53,588 nt of DNA. Origin: Lentisphaeria bacterium. Its GTDB lineage: Bacteria > Verrucomicrobiota > Lentisphaeria > Victivallales > UBA1829. Below are positions 16,579 through 25,907 of the stretch, one piece after another. Within the stretch, counting starts at the first letter, position 1. Each line of letters opens with the position of its first letter. Position numbers and translations under genes: made by a program. The notes beneath the pieces were generated by a model. The model was not told the origin of the DNA. It saw only the letters and a list, made by a program, of their open reading frames with translations, and ran no database searches. The DNA lies in NCBI GenBank assembly GCA_017963105.1, contig JAGCTY010000017.1:1-53588 (forward strand). Reading direction: 5' to 3'.

Positions 16579-17784
16579 TTATTGAGCGGAGCGCGCGAGC
16601 AGGGCTTCGCCGACGGCTTTGCCGAGGGCCGCGCACTGTTCCAGCGCCGCCGCGGTGGGTACGTATTTGACTTTCAGGCCGGGCGCGACGAGTTCGACGC
16701 CGGCGCCCTTCAGGTATTCCTCGATCTTGGCGACGGATTCGCCGCTCCAGCCGAAGGAGCCGAACGCCGCGCCGACCATGTTCTTCGGGCGGAGCCCGCG
16801 GAGGTAGGTCAGGACATCGGCCGTGCGCGGATAGAGGTCGTTGTTGATGGTTGGGGAGCCGACGACGAGTGCGGAAGCCTTCAGCATGGCGGCCGCGGCG
16901 TCGCTGCGCGTGCAGGAGGCCAGGCAGAGGACCTGGACGCCGCAACCGGTTTCGCGGATGGCGTCGGCGATCGCGAACGCCATTTTTTCGGTGCTGTGCC
17001 ACATGGTGTCGTACAGCACGAGGGCGTTCGGCGTGACGGCCTGTTCGGCGAATTCCTTGTACCATGCAAGCGGCGTGCCCAGCAGGTCGCCGCGCCACAG
17101 CGGGCCGTGGTCGGGGGCGATGACCGCGACGTCGAGGCCGAGTCCGGGGAAGGCGTCGAGAAGCTTCAGGACCTGCGGGGAGTACGGCAGCAGGATGTTC
17201 GCGTAGTAGCGTTCGGCCTCCTCGCGCATGGTGGCGAGGTCGTTTTCGTCGGCGAAGATCTTGGCGACCGCGTAGTGCATGCCGAAGCCGTCCTGGGAGA
17301 ACAGGATGTTGTCGCCGGTGAGGTAGCTGAACATGCTGTCCGGCCAGTGGAGCATGCGGGTCTCGACGAACTTCAGCGAGGATTCGCCGAGCTCGATGGC
17401 ATCGCCGCTCTTTACGGGCGCGATCTTCCCGGCGAGGTCGTGGAAGTGGGATTCGAGCGCCTTCACGCCGAGGGTGGAGGCATAGACGGCGGACGGGTTC
17501 ACGCGGGCGATGGTCTGCGGCAGGGAGCCGGAGTGGTCCATCTCGGCATGGTTGGAGACGATCACGTCGATCTTCGCGGGGTCGACGACGGAGGCGATGC
17601 GCTCCATCATCTCGCCGAAGAACGGAGCCTTGACCGTGTCGACGAGCGTAATCTTCTGATCCATGATGAGGAAGGCGTTATAGGTGGAGCCGCGGCGCGT
17701 GGTATAGCCGTGGAACTCCTTGAGCTGCCAGTCGATGGCGCCGACCCACCAGACTTTGGGGGAGATCCGGATCGCTTTCATCAT
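16579..17784 (-). CDS. Flavodiiron protein (A-type flavoprotein, oxygen reductase)
   Basis: This 401-aa cytoplasmic enzyme reduces O2 to water (some members NO) with electrons from rubredoxin. The N-terminal metallo-beta-lactamase domain has a full set of diiron ligands: H79, E81, D83 and H84 in [10 protein letters not shown]146 in MLHWPDSM, D165 in SQDGFG and H226 in APDHGP. The C-terminal flavodoxin domain starts near residue 252, with the FMN loop [12 protein letters not shown] and the GSFGWSGES segment. Two adjacent ATGs (17784, 17781) are possible. It lies 56 nt after the superoxide reductase gene. Confidence 0.95.
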   Translation of the reverse strand: MMKAIRISPKVWWVGAIDWQLKEFHGYTTRRGSTYNAFLIMDQKITLVDTVKAPFFGEMMERIASVVDPAKIDVIVSNHAEMDHSGSLPQTIARVNPSAVYASTLGVKALESHFHDLAGKIAPVKSGDAIELGESSLKFVETRMLHWPDSMFSYLTGDNILFSQDGFGMHYAVAKIFADENDLATMREEAERYYANILLPYSPQVLKLLDAFPGLGLDVAVIAPDHGPLWRGDLLGTPLAWYKEFAEQAVTPNALVLYDTMWHSTEKMAFAIADAIRETGCGVQVLCLASCTRSDAAAAMLKASALVVGSPTINNDLYPRTADVLTYLRGLRPKNMVGAAFGSFGWSGESVAKIEEYLKGAGVELVAPGLKVKYVPTAAALEQCAALGKAVGEALLARSAQ

Positions 17785-17840
17785 AATTGTGCGTGTGTCC
17801 TTTCGTGAGGGTATGTTGAGTTTGATTTCAGGGCTTAATG

Positions 17841-18239
17841 TTACGGGATCGTGAAGGTCCAGAGGCCGTGCAGATTGCAGTATTCGCGCAGGATGAGCCC
17901 GCCGCGGTATTTGACCGGGAAGACGGCTTCCGGCGCCTCGCCGGGTTTCAGGTATTTGCGGCAGACCATGTCGCCGTCGACGACCTCGATCCACTGGATG
18001 TAATGCGCCTCCAGCATCGGATGCGCCACCGCGCCGACCGTCACTTTCAGCATGTCGCCGTGCGCCGCGGCCACCGGGACGTGTTTTTCGCCTGCCCCGT
18101 CGGAATGGTTCTCCATCATGCGGGACAGGCCGCGTCCGCAGCAGGCCGGGATGCAGTCGTCGCCTTTTTCGCAAGGCTGAAGCGCCTCGAAGACGATGCC
18201 GCATTCGGCGCATTTCCAGATCGTGTTCGGTTCTTTCAT
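17841..18239 (-). CDS. Desulfoferrodoxin (superoxide reductase)
   Basis: This 132-aa enzyme reduces superoxide to hydrogen peroxide without making oxygen. Residues 10-34 form the desulforedoxin centre (C10, C13, C33, C34). The catalytic iron site has H53 in EKHVPV, H73, H79 in AHYIQW, and C121 and H124 in YCNLHGLW. Both centres are complete, so it is the two-iron form. GAGGGGG lies about 6 nt before the ATG at 18239. It is the first gene of the operon with flavodiiron protein and rubredoxin. Confidence 0.95.
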   Translation of the reverse strand: MKEPNTIWKCAECGIVFEALQPCEKGDDCIPACCGRGLSRMMENHSDGAGEKHVPVAAAHGDMLKVTVGAVAHPMLEAHYIQWIEVVDGDMVCRKYLKPGEAPEAVFPVKYRGGLILREYCNLHGLWTFTIP

Positions 18240-18330
18240 TGTTTTTCCCCCTCGGATTTGCAGATGTGGACGCATCGTGCCCGGACGGCGGATCCGCCCG
18301 TTTTTTTCATGCGTCCGCGATTGATTCAAT

Positions 18331-18359
18331 ACTGTATCACCGGCGCATGGAAAAATCAA
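18331..18359 (-). promoter_or_regulatory. Promoter of the oxygen-defence operon
   Basis: On the minus strand TTGATT (18359-18354), a 17-nt spacer, TACAGT (18336-18331). It leaves about 85 nt of leader. No PerR- or FNR-like palindrome was recognised. Confidence 0.5.
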
Positions 18360-18385
18360 GCCCGCAATGCGGAAAAGCCGGGAAG

Positions 18386-18435
18386 AAAAAACAAAAAAGC
18401 CGCCGGGAAGAGCGGTGAAGCTCCTGCCCGACGGC
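18386..18435 (-). terminator. Terminator of the phage-derived operon
   Basis: On the minus strand GCCGTCGGG (18435-18427) pairs with CCCGGCGGC (18407-18399), with an inner GAGC/GCTC pair. T6GT6 follows (18398-18386). It is the only strong terminator seen for the 11-kb minus-strand phage-derived cluster. Confidence 0.75.
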
Positions 18436-18474
18436 AAAAAGGAAACGTTGTTTTCCGGCGTGTTTCCCGGACGG

Positions 18475-18882
18475 TCATTCTCCGGACGGCTTGACGGCGG
18501 TGCTATCCTCGGTCTCCGGCAGTTCCCCGTCGAGGTCGGCCCGAATCAGCCCGACGGCCTCCGGCAGACGGTCGGCGGTCCCGATGTAATTGATCGTGAC
18601 CTCGTGCGTGACCGCGGACGAATTGAAGATGGCAGGTGCGATCTTCCGGCGGTACTGGAGCGCGTAAGTCCCCTCCGGCGCACTCGCATAGTCGCCGGTG
18701 ATGATCGTGCTTTTCAGCACGGGAGCGGCCGTATCAGGATCGACGCCGACGCGCTGGATCGCAACCGTGCCGCTGCCGGAGAGGGCTTTCTCCGCAAGGC
18801 CGCCGAGCGCGGAGTTGACGCCGGAACACCCTGTGAGCACGACAAGAGCGGCAAAAGCGAAAAACGAAAGAAAACGAATCAT
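18475..18882 (-). CDS. Small lipoprotein, last gene of the phage-derived cluster
   Basis: This 135-aa protein has a signal peptide ending in the lipobox LTGC (Cys19), so it is probably lipid-anchored. The rest shows no family that I recognise. It follows a holin-like gene, the position where phages carry lysis genes including outer spanins, but it is longer than typical spanins and not proline-rich. That role is only a guess. Its ribosome-binding site is weak. Confidence 0.6.
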   Translation of the reverse strand: MIRFLSFFAFAALVVLTGCSGVNSALGGLAEKALSGSGTVAIQRVGVDPDTAAPVLKSTIITGDYASAPEGTYALQYRRKIAPAIFNSSAVTHEVTINYIGTADRLPEAVGLIRADLDGELPETEDSTAVKPSGE

Positions 18883-18905
18883 GGTTGGCTTTCTGAGTTT
18901 TGAGG

Positions 18906-19136
18906 TTATTTGCTGAACAGTTCCTTCATTCCGGCGAGGATGGCGGCGCAGACTGCCCCGACGATGAGCGTGATGAACGCCTTCATCGCGGTTTTCCGCC
19001 CCGTCTGGAACGCTTCGGCGAGTGTGCGCAGCGTGTCCGCCGTTTTCGCATCGATCCCGTGCGGGCAGCCGTGGTCATACGAGGCGAGGATGTCGGTGAA
19101 GATGGCGGCGATCTCGTTCTTGTCCTGGTCGGTCAT
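18906..19136 (-). CDS. Holin-like small membrane protein
   Basis: This 76-aa protein has about 48 hydrophilic residues, one membrane helix (about residues 50-70) and a short charged end. Size, topology and position at the end of the phage cluster fit a one-helix holin. It overlaps the preceding gene by 4 nt. No sequence family was recognised. Confidence 0.5.
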   Translation of the reverse strand: MTDQDKNEIAAIFTDILASYDHGCPHGIDAKTADTLRTLAEAFQTGRKTAMKAFITLIVGAVCAAILAGMKELFSK

Positions 19137-19612
19137 GGTCTGGTCTCCTCGTTTCTGCGCGGGTCTTCACGAGGTTTCGTCTCCGCCTGCGGTTTGCCGT
19201 CGCGAAGCACGGCATTATCCGACGCCTCATCGAGATGCCCTTCAAGATATGCGCGCCAGCCGAAAAACTGGCAGAGAAGTGCCGCCAGCGCGCCCGCGGG
19301 GATCACGCCCGGACGGCAGTCGTACAGGGCCTCATGGGCGATGTTGACGGCCAGATGCCAGTTTGCCGCGGTGAACGCGCGGCAGCTTTTGACGTTCTGG
19401 CTGTATTCCCAGTCGTGGATGAGCGCCGCCGCCTGAAACGGCCTCAGCAGGGCCGTCAGCGCGGTTCGCAGCCATTTCGGCCAGTGCGCCGCGCCGATGC
19501 CGTTGAACGCCAAAGCAAGTTCTGCGTCCGATGCGCACCAGAACGAGCCCGGCGCAACGGCGTGGAATTCGTTGCAGAACGCCCGCAAGTACGGAATGCG
19601 CCGGGAGATCAT
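19133..19612 (-). CDS. Phage-cluster protein with an HDWEY motif
   Basis: This 159-aa protein has an unremarkable N-terminal half, then ALIHDWEYS (about residues 63-71). A His-Asp-x-x-Tyr motif after a short helix is reminiscent of phospholipase A2-like and DUF1353-like phage proteins. I cannot confirm the fold. The start overlaps the previous stop as ATGA, and the end overlaps the holin-like gene, so the three are coupled. Confidence 0.5.
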   Translation of the reverse strand: MISRRIPYLRAFCNEFHAVAPGSFWCASDAELALAFNGIGAAHWPKWLRTALTALLRPFQAAALIHDWEYSQNVKSCRAFTAANWHLAVNIAHEALYDCRPGVIPAGALAALLCQFFGWRAYLEGHLDEASDNAVLRDGKPQAETKPREDPRRNEETRP

Positions 19613-20007
19613 ACGCCGGTCGCTCCATTCACGAGCTCCGCCCAGGTCATGCCGAACCGGAGCGCGTCCGCCATGATCTCGACGATGCGGGCGCGGCCCT
19701 CCGCTATGACTTCCTCCGGCACGCCGCGCGAACGGGCAAACGCGATGAGGTCGGAGCTGATCCCGTTCCCGGCCGCGGAGAGGAACTCCTCCGGCGTGAC
19801 AGCGTCGGTTTTCTTTGCAAGTTCGTCGATGAGGCCGGAGAATGCAGCGCAAACGCGTTCCTTCTGCGTGGGCGCCCCATCGTCCGCGATCTCGCCGCCG
19901 AGCGACACGAAAAGGGCTTCGCTCACGGGCGAGATCGTGCCGGTCGCCGTTTTCAGCGGGTCCGGCAGTTCGTCATAGGTCCTGCCTTCGAAAAAGTAGT
20001 GCTTCAC
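19609..20007 (-). CDS. Phage-cluster protein of unknown function
   Basis: This 132-aa soluble, acidic protein follows the long fibre gene. The start is a GTG at 20007 with AAGGAG about 10 nt upstream; no ATG is available. Its position just after a fibre resembles that of fibre-assembly or tail-end proteins, but no motif is recognised. Confidence 0.55.
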   Translation of the reverse strand: MKHYFFEGRTYDELPDPLKTATGTISPVSEALFVSLGGEIADDGAPTQKERVCAAFSGLIDELAKKTDAVTPEEFLSAAGNGISSDLIAFARSRGVPEEVIAEGRARIVEIMADALRFGMTWAELVNGATGV

Positions 20008-20029
20008 GATAATGTGTCTCCTTTCGTTT

Positions 20030-22231
20030 TTACTGCTCGCCGATGTACACGACCGCGCCGGACAGGACTTCCGCCCGCTCGGTTTCGCCTGCCGAAAAGG
20101 TTTCGGAAGTGCCGTCCGCATACTCGACGTCCCACGGGCCGCCGCTCGCGGGGATCGTGACGGTAGCCCCGAGGACGGCCGGCGCGTTCGTTATGGTGGA
20201 CCCGGTAAGTGCAAGCTCGCTCAGGTAGGCGCTGGACACGCCGCCGCTGCCGCGTACAAGTACGACCGCTCCGGCTGGAATCGTGATCGCGCCGCCCGGC
20301 GCGATCGGCTCTGCATTCGAGTTCCCGGTGAGGTCGATCACCGCGCCGGATTCGATGGAGACCGTGCCGGGGAAGGAGGTCGTGCGAGGGTAAATCCGGT
20401 TCAGCATCGTCATGCTCCCGCCCAGCGTGACGGAGTTTTGGGTTGATGTTTGCAGGAATACGATGTCCTGCAAGTACCCGAATCCACAGTCTCTCACGAC
20501 GATCGGGGCAGAGTTCAAACCGATCGCGATTCCCGCAATTTGTGCCGCCAGGTTGTCATGGATGCTGCACCCTGACAGCACGACTTCCGTCAACTTGTTC
20601 AGCGCCATTGCGGCGGCATAGCTCGCCGTGTTGTTCGAGATATCGCAGTCGATCAGCGTCATGGAGCCGCCGGATGCGACCAAAAATGCGCCGGGAGACG
20701 AACTGGAAACGCCGCCGGAAACGAATGATATACCGGATGCGACCGCGGTCTGGCCGGAACCGACGGTAATCCTGGAAGCACCGAGATCGATCGTGCCGGA
20801 ATCGCCGGTAACTCTTTCCACGGCGAGTCCGCCGCCGCGGACCGTGACAGTCGCACCGGACGGGATGCGGACGTCGCCGAGCGTCATGGTGCCGCCGCTG
20901 ACGAATGCGCCGCTCATGGAGAGGTTCGCGAAGGTCGTCTTTCCGGTGCAGGAGACGCCGCCCGTGAGAACGGTCTCATTGAACCCGTTTCCGACCACAT
21001 GCTTCTCGCCGGATGTGACGGTGCCGCCCATGTCGAGCGTCCGGCCGTTCAGCGAGGCGTCGAAGGCAATGTACTGGCTTCCCGCGGAAGCAAGGCCGTA
21101 CGCCAGAGATCCGGAAGAAGTCCCGGTCGCGGAGACTGCGATGTACCCTCCGATATGGTCTTCGACCGAAATGACGGCCATGTCCCTGCGGAAACGCACG
21201 GTACAGTAGTTGATGGCATCGGGCTCCAGCGGTTCGGAAAGCACAACATGTTCGCCGGTCTGGATATAGCCGGTGTTAGCGACGAATATCTCGGCATGTC
21301 CCTCCAGTCCGAACGTATGCGCGCCGCCGACAGGTTCTTCCCGGTTCAGCAGCACTTTCGCGTTGGTCGCCACAGCGTGGATTTCGTATGCCCTGCCCGC
21401 GCTGAGCACGACGGACGTGGTCTGGTTCGCAGGCGCCGTGATCGCCGGTTCGATCGCGAAATACCGCGCCTGGTCCACCGTGGACCCGTTTACGATTGCC
21501 GTCCTGTAACCCGCCGTGAGCGTGTTCTGTTTTCCGGCAAGCGAAGACTCCAGTCCGGCAACCGCGCTCTGCGGGACGTCGGAAACGCTGATGATTCCGG
21601 CGCTTGTGACGGAGATGCCGGTTCCCGCGTTGGCCGAGGTCAGCAGGTCCTGTTTCGTGGCCGCCGAAGAGGAAACGGCGCTCTGGATCATCCGTTCGGC
21701 CTGGGTGCGGGTCACGGTTCCCTGGTCCAGTGCGGTCGGATCGGCCAGTCCCCCCACGCGGTTCCGCACGGTGAAATTTTCTATCTGAAGCACGAATGCG
21801 GCATTTTCGCTGCTGTCGTAACCGACAAGTTCGCCGGTCAGACCGGATCGCGTTTTTTCGGTTCCGATCCATGCGGCAAGTTCCTGCGTGTTCATATTGG
21901 AGATCGGGATCACGAATTCCGTAAAACTTCTGGTCTCGCCGTTGACCGTGTCGGTCACGGTGTGAACGGAAATGCCGCTCTCGTCCGCGATCAGTTTGCT
22001 GGCTGTGCTCCGGTCGAAATCGCCGTCCATCCGCCAGATCCATTCGGTGATGCCGTTGAACGAGGTGATCGGATACGATGCCGCGCCTTCCGTGGCGGCA
22101 AACAGCCGTATCCGCAGACACACGGAAACCCCGAGCGTCAGAACCGGTGCGGACTGGTTCCGGACGTTTGCGTAGTCCCGCACGATCCCGAGCGTCTCGT
22201 TCGCCGCCGCATAAAAAACAATGTCCTGCAT
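20030..22231 (-). CDS. Long fibre-like protein with beta-helix repeats
   Basis: This 733-aa protein has an N-terminal head of about 170 residues, then a helical, Ser/Ala/Thr-rich shaft (TRTQAERMIQSAVSS and LAGKQNTLTAG, typical of phage tail fibres). A Gly/Ser/Thr-rich region from about residue 400 has regular short beta repeats (for example GGTMTLGDVRIPSGATVTV), consistent with a right-handed beta-helix as in phage tailspikes. It probably forms a surface-binding fibre. The ATG at 22231 has AAGGGGA 6 nt upstream. Confidence 0.7.
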   Translation of the reverse strand: MQDIVFYAAANETLGIVRDYANVRNQSAPVLTLGVSVCLRIRLFAATEGAASYPITSFNGITEWIWRMDGDFDRSTASKLIADESGISVHTVTDTVNGETRSFTEFVIPISNMNTQELAAWIGTEKTRSGLTGELVGYDSSENAAFVLQIENFTVRNRVGGLADPTALDQGTVTRTQAERMIQSAVSSSAATKQDLLTSANAGTGISVTSAGIISVSDVPQSAVAGLESSLAGKQNTLTAGYRTAIVNGSTVDQARYFAIEPAITAPANQTTSVVLSAGRAYEIHAVATNAKVLLNREEPVGGAHTFGLEGHAEIFVANTGYIQTGEHVVLSEPLEPDAINYCTVRFRRDMAVISVEDHIGGYIAVSATGTSSGSLAYGLASAGSQYIAFDASLNGRTLDMGGTVTSGEKHVVGNGFNETVLTGGVSCTGKTTFANLSMSGAFVSGGTMTLGDVRIPSGATVTVRGGGLAVERVTGDSGTIDLGASRITVGSGQTAVASGISFVSGGVSSSSPGAFLVASGGSMTLIDCDISNNTASYAAAMALNKLTEVVLSGCSIHDNLAAQIAGIAIGLNSAPIVVRDCGFGYLQDIVFLQTSTQNSVTLGGSMTMLNRIYPRTTSFPGTVSIESGAVIDLTGNSNAEPIAPGGAITIPAGAVVLVRGSGGVSSAYLSELALTGSTITNAPAVLGATVTIPASGGPWDVEYADGTSETFSAGETERAEVLSGAVVYIGEQ

Positions 22232-22232
22232 A

Positions 22233-23339
22233 TCATTCCCCTTGTTTGAATTCATAATTTGATTCGTAGTCGTAGATGACCCTGACATTTCGTGCCTGCC
22301 ATCCGCGGATGTAACTGTCCGGAGCGGTGTCCGAACCGCCGATCCCGGACGCCGAACCGTATCCCCATGAGGCGAACACGCCGCCGCTCAGGACGAGCGT
22401 GTTCGCCCCGGATGAAACTGTCGTGCAGAGCGGGTCGAAAACATAGGTGTTGTACGGGTCTTCCACCGGATCCCCGTTTCCGTCCCGTTCGCGCAGATCG
22501 ACCGCGTCGAACACGATCCTGCCGCAGGACGCCGCCGGGCAGCCATGATGCACCGGTGAAAGCCGCACCGGTTCCCATGCGGAAAGGATCATCCAGCGTT
22601 CGTCCGGATCGGAAAGGCCCGTATGTTCGTAGCTCAAACAGCATTCCAACGGGCTGTACGATCCGCCGAATTCGGTTTCGTAAAGGGTCCACTCCGGGAT
22701 CGCGTCGTATGCCGCCTGCGGCGAAGCGCCGAAACTATGCAGATCGGAGGGCGAAAACGCATGGCGCATCATGAATCCGCCGTCGGTGACGCGCACGAAC
22801 CGGAGCAGCTTCAGCATTCTGGTCCGCTGCGATGCCCAGGCGGCGTTCAGACAGATTTGAAACGTGCCGTCCGCCGGAATCATCGTGTACGGCATCTCCT
22901 CCGGGATGTTCTCCGGCACGATCAGCGGTTCCGACAACGCTGACGCAAGGTTTTCCAGCGTCCCGTAAACCGTGTTCCCCGTGCTGTCCGCGAATTGGCG
23001 CGCGTCGTATTCCTCCAGCGTATGGATGAGAAACGCGTCGAAGACGTGCATGAACGAGAGATTGCGGGAGAATCCCCAGACCTCGTCGATCGCGTATTCC
23101 TTTTTGATTGCCCGGAACGGGATCTCCCGCGAATCGGCGTTGTCGTACCATTCCCCGGTCAGGATGTGCGCCAGCCGGTTTTCGACGACCGCGGACATAC
23201 CGGACGACGTACAGCTTTCATGAAATTCGGAGTCCACGGCTTCCCGGCGTTCGCAGAGCGCGGATACCAGGCCGCGCATCACCGGAAGCGGCGTGCAGAA
23301 CGTCGGGTCGTTCAGGTGGTAGTCGTTCCAGCCCGTCAT
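22233..23339 (-). CDS. Phage-cluster structural protein of unknown function
   Basis: This 368-aa soluble protein has no family that I recognise. It is rich in aromatic residues and ends only 1 nt before the fibre gene, so it may connect or precede the fibre. Two in-frame ATGs exist (23345, 23339). GGGAG lies 6 nt before the second, which also overlaps the previous stop as ATGA, so 23339 is preferred. Confidence 0.6.
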   Translation of the reverse strand: MTGWNDYHLNDPTFCTPLPVMRGLVSALCERREAVDSEFHESCTSSGMSAVVENRLAHILTGEWYDNADSREIPFRAIKKEYAIDEVWGFSRNLSFMHVFDAFLIHTLEEYDARQFADSTGNTVYGTLENLASALSEPLIVPENIPEEMPYTMIPADGTFQICLNAAWASQRTRMLKLLRFVRVTDGGFMMRHAFSPSDLHSFGASPQAAYDAIPEWTLYETEFGGSYSPLECCLSYEHTGLSDPDERWMILSAWEPVRLSPVHHGCPAASCGRIVFDAVDLRERDGNGDPVEDPYNTYVFDPLCTTVSSGANTLVLSGGVFASWGYGSASGIGGSDTAPDSYIRGWQARNVRVIYDYESNYEFKQGE

Positions 23340-23908
23340 ATCCATCTCCCGCAGATTTCGATGTCGCCGCCCAGGTGCGCCTGCGTCACGGTTCCGCCCG
23401 AACTGACGTGCGCCAGTGTCCTGTACCATCCCTGCACCCCGGTTACGGACGCGGACAGCGTGTTCGCGAATCCGTACACCAGGGCAGGGGGCGTGGCCGT
23501 GGCGTCGTAGTACACGGTCAGATAGATTTCGGCCGCCTGCCCCGGCGTGACCGCGACAGTTCCGGCCGGCATGTTGTGGGACGTGTTTCCGATGCGGATT
23601 TCCCCGGCGTATTCCCCCGCCGGATTCGCGCCGTTGAAGATATGCGCGGAAGTCCCGCCGACGAGTTCTACGGCGAACGCCCCGGCATATCCCGATGCGG
23701 CGGTCGTTCCCGGTGCGGGCGTGCCCGCGTTCTCCGGGTCGGGACCGTTCCAGCGGATGAGCTTGCCCGCGCCGGTGTCGAGGATGTCCAGGAGCGGGGA
23801 GGCGGATGCGAGCTTGTCGAGCTGCTCCACGGCGTCGGCCAGCGCGTTGAATTTCTCGCGGAGGACCTCGAACAGGTTCTCGCCGGATTCCAGTCTGGGT
23901 ACGGTCAT
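23336..23908 (-). CDS. Phage-cluster protein, possible tail or fibre component
   Basis: This 190-aa protein has an N-terminal helix (about residues 12-40, FEVLREKFNALADAVEQLDKL) followed by a beta-rich Gly/Ala/Thr domain. It starts with ATGA overlap on the preceding gene and ends with ATGA overlap on the next. Function is not recognised. Confidence 0.6.
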   Translation of the reverse strand: MTVPRLESGENLFEVLREKFNALADAVEQLDKLASASPLLDILDTGAGKLIRWNGPDPENAGTPAPGTTAASGYAGAFAVELVGGTSAHIFNGANPAGEYAGEIRIGNTSHNMPAGTVAVTPGQAAEIYLTVYYDATATPPALVYGFANTLSASVTGVQGWYRTLAHVSSGGTVTQAHLGGDIEICGRWI

Positions 23909-24687
23909 GAGCCGGTCTCCTCCGCGGATTCGTACAGCGTGCTGTCCCATCCCGATGGGTCGGGCGACGCCTTGTAGATGACCTTCGCGATGTAGCGGTG
24001 GCCGTCCGGATGGATTTGTCCGCCGAGGTTCAGCCAGTTCGTCACGCTCACGCCGAAGTCGCCGAGCGCGGGTGTTCCGATCTTTCCGGCGCAGGCGGCC
24101 GCCGCCCAGGAGGCGTCCCGCAGCGTGCAATGGCGGCTGAACTCCGTGATGGTGTAGCTCGGCATCAGCCAGGTTTCGCAGTTCATGACCGGCATTTTCA
24201 GCAGATGCCACGCTTCCCCGAGCGAGACGACCGCCTGCGGCGTTTTCACCCAGCGGTAGCTGGCGCGCTGTTCCGCCGTCAGGACGGGATCCGTCGCGGT
24301 CGTCCACCATGCCGGGACCGTGTCCGTCCCTTTTGCCGCGAGGCAGTAGTTCCAGTTCGTCCGGTAGCCGGAATGGCGCTCCAGCGGTACGGACATGACG
24401 GTCACGTCCAGGGTATGTTCCTTCGGGCCGTGCCGCCCGATCAGGAACCGCAGATTGCTGCCGGCGTTCAGGTTCTCCCAGTTGAGTTCGATCTCGTAGA
24501 CCGGACCCCCGATCTGCCGGGTGCGCCAGGAGACCAGTTCGTATTCGCCGGACTGGTCGCGGTCGCCGATCGCCAGGCGGGCGCTCCGTTCCTCCACCTC
24601 TTCCCGCGTCCCGTAATAGGTTTCGCGGTAGGAGGCCCCGCCGGAATCCCTGCTCCGGACGGCGCTTTTGTGTTTCAGTTTCAGCAT
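23905..24687 (-). CDS. Phage-cluster protein of unknown function
   Basis: This 260-aa soluble protein is rich in tryptophan and tyrosine (NWENLNAGSNLRFLIG, TNWNYCLAAKG) with no recognised domain. GGGAGGT precedes the ATG by 4 nt. It lies among the small genes after the head module, where connector or tail genes are usual, but I see no match to known connectors. Confidence 0.6.
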   Translation of the reverse strand: MLKLKHKSAVRSRDSGGASYRETYYGTREEVEERSARLAIGDRDQSGEYELVSWRTRQIGGPVYEIELNWENLNAGSNLRFLIGRHGPKEHTLDVTVMSVPLERHSGYRTNWNYCLAAKGTDTVPAWWTTATDPVLTAEQRASYRWVKTPQAVVSLGEAWHLLKMPVMNCETWLMPSYTITEFSRHCTLRDASWAAAACAGKIGTPALGDFGVSVTNWLNLGGQIHPDGHRYIAKVIYKASPDPSGWDSTLYESAEETGS

Positions 24688-24702
24688 GATACCTCCCCTG
24701 CC

Positions 24703-24849
24703 TCAGTCGACCTTTCCGATTTCCTCGAGCCTTTCGGCGATCTCGTCCAGTTCGGCGTTGATCTGCGTCAGGATCTCCATGATGATTTCCGTTTCAGGAT
24801 CGTATTCGTCCCGCGGCGTTTCCGCCTTGACTGCCGTTTCTCCGTTCAT
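24703..24849 (-). CDS. Small acidic helical protein
   Basis: This 48-aa protein is mostly one predicted amphipathic helix (residues about 18-46, ILTQINAELDEIAERLEEIG). GGAG lies 6-7 nt before the ATG at 24849, which is preferred over the longer frame. It may be an assembly or coiled-coil partner; nothing more can be said. Confidence 0.5.
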   Translation of the reverse strand: MNGETAVKAETPRDEYDPETEIIMEILTQINAELDEIAERLEEIGKVD

Positions 24850-24902
24850 ATCTGTCTCCGTTGTTTGTCGTTTTCGTTCTGTTTCCCTCAGGCCGCCGGA
24901 CC

Positions 24903-25235
24903 TCACAGCCCCGACACCTTCGCTTCGTCGCTGCGTTCCGCCTTCACGGCGAACCGCTGGAACCGCCCTTTTTCCGAGGTCAGAACCGCGGACGTGATGA
25001 GAAACGTATTTTCCTGGTACGTCAGCGTTTCCCCGGCCTCAGGGATGTTGCCGCCCTCCACGAGCCCATCGAATTCAAGCTCGGTGCGGCGGCTTGTGGC
25101 CGCGAGCCGGTCTTTCCTGCCGTCTTCCCCGTGGACGGACACGGTCCCGGTCAGCGTCGAGCGCACGCGGATGTTCCGCATGGCGATGTCGAACCCGCCG
25201 CCGTCCCAGCAGGAGATCAATCCCAGCGCGCGCAT
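24903..25235 (-). CDS. Phage-cluster protein of unknown function
   Basis: This 110-aa protein appears mainly beta (FDIAMRNIRVRSTLTGTVSV). It begins 1 nt after the gp36-like gene, with GAGGGG upstream. In Mu-like phages small head-completion genes follow gp36, so a similar place in the particle is possible, without sequence proof. Confidence 0.55.
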   Translation of the reverse strand: MRALGLISCWDGGGFDIAMRNIRVRSTLTGTVSVHGEDGRKDRLAATSRRTELEFDGLVEGGNIPEAGETLTYQENTFLITSAVLTSEKGRFQRFAVKAERSDEAKVSGL

Positions 25236-25236
25236 G

Positions 25237-25656
25237 TCAGTAGCCCCTCATGGTCTCGCGGGTGAAGACCGGTTCGTCGCAGGCGACCGCGGAGAATCCC
25301 TGTCCGCGCGCGGATTCCGCCGCTCCGGGCAGGATCAGTTCGCCGGACGCCGTTTTCGAGATCGATTCGCGCACGTGGGCGATACGCATCTTGAGTTTAT
25401 CGGGCAGGGCGTCGCCCGCGCAGCGCACCCGGGCGCGCTCTTCGCACAACGTCAGGTTCCAGTCGCGGAGCAGTGCTTCGGCGCGCCCGGACACGACCGG
25501 CGTTTCGTAGCGGCATCCGGCGGAGGCGTCGATTTCTGCCGCGGAGGCGTCCAGGTAGGCCTGCGCCGTCGCCGTGCCGTCTGCGTCGTTGCCGTACAGG
25601 CCCGCGTAATCCTGCCCGAGGCGCACTTTCAGTTCATTGATCGTGGCGTATGCCAT
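25237..25656 (-). CDS. Mu gp36-like (DUF1320) head-completion protein
   Basis: This 139-aa protein matches the layout of the gp36/DUF1320 family. The N-terminus MAYATINELKVRLGQDY is typical. A helical middle (TAQAYLDASAAEIDASAGCRYETPV) and an RMRIAH-type helix follow. Such proteins sit at the head-tail junction of Mu-like phages. AAGGA precedes the ATG. Confidence 0.7.
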   Translation of the reverse strand: MAYATINELKVRLGQDYAGLYGNDADGTATAQAYLDASAAEIDASAGCRYETPVVSGRAEALLRDWNLTLCEERARVRCAGDALPDKLKMRIAHVRESISKTASGELILPGAAESARGQGFSAVACDEPVFTRETMRGY

Positions 25657-25907
25657 GAGACGATCCTTTCGTTTCGTTGTTTTTGGTTGTGTTATGGACG
25701 AAAAAAACGGCCGGTCCGGGCAAAGGGGGAGGGCGGATGACCCGTGCGGCGGATGTCTGTCCGGTCGGAGGTGATTCGTGCTCCTTGCGGATATCCCGCC
25801 TCCGCACCGGGGAGATGGGGGCGCTTCTACCGCAACGCCCCGGGTTTCGCGGCGGGTTTCCGTGCCCCTCCCCCCCTTCGGCCGTCGGCCGTTTGTCAGG
25901 CGGTCGC
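25657..25907 (-). other. Gene-free gap inside the phage-derived cluster
   Basis: These 251 nt between the major capsid gene and the gp36-like gene hold no convincing ORF. A small hairpin GGGGCG/CGCCCC lies at 25817-25841. It is the largest gap in an otherwise tight operon and may mark a lost gene. Confidence 0.4.
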
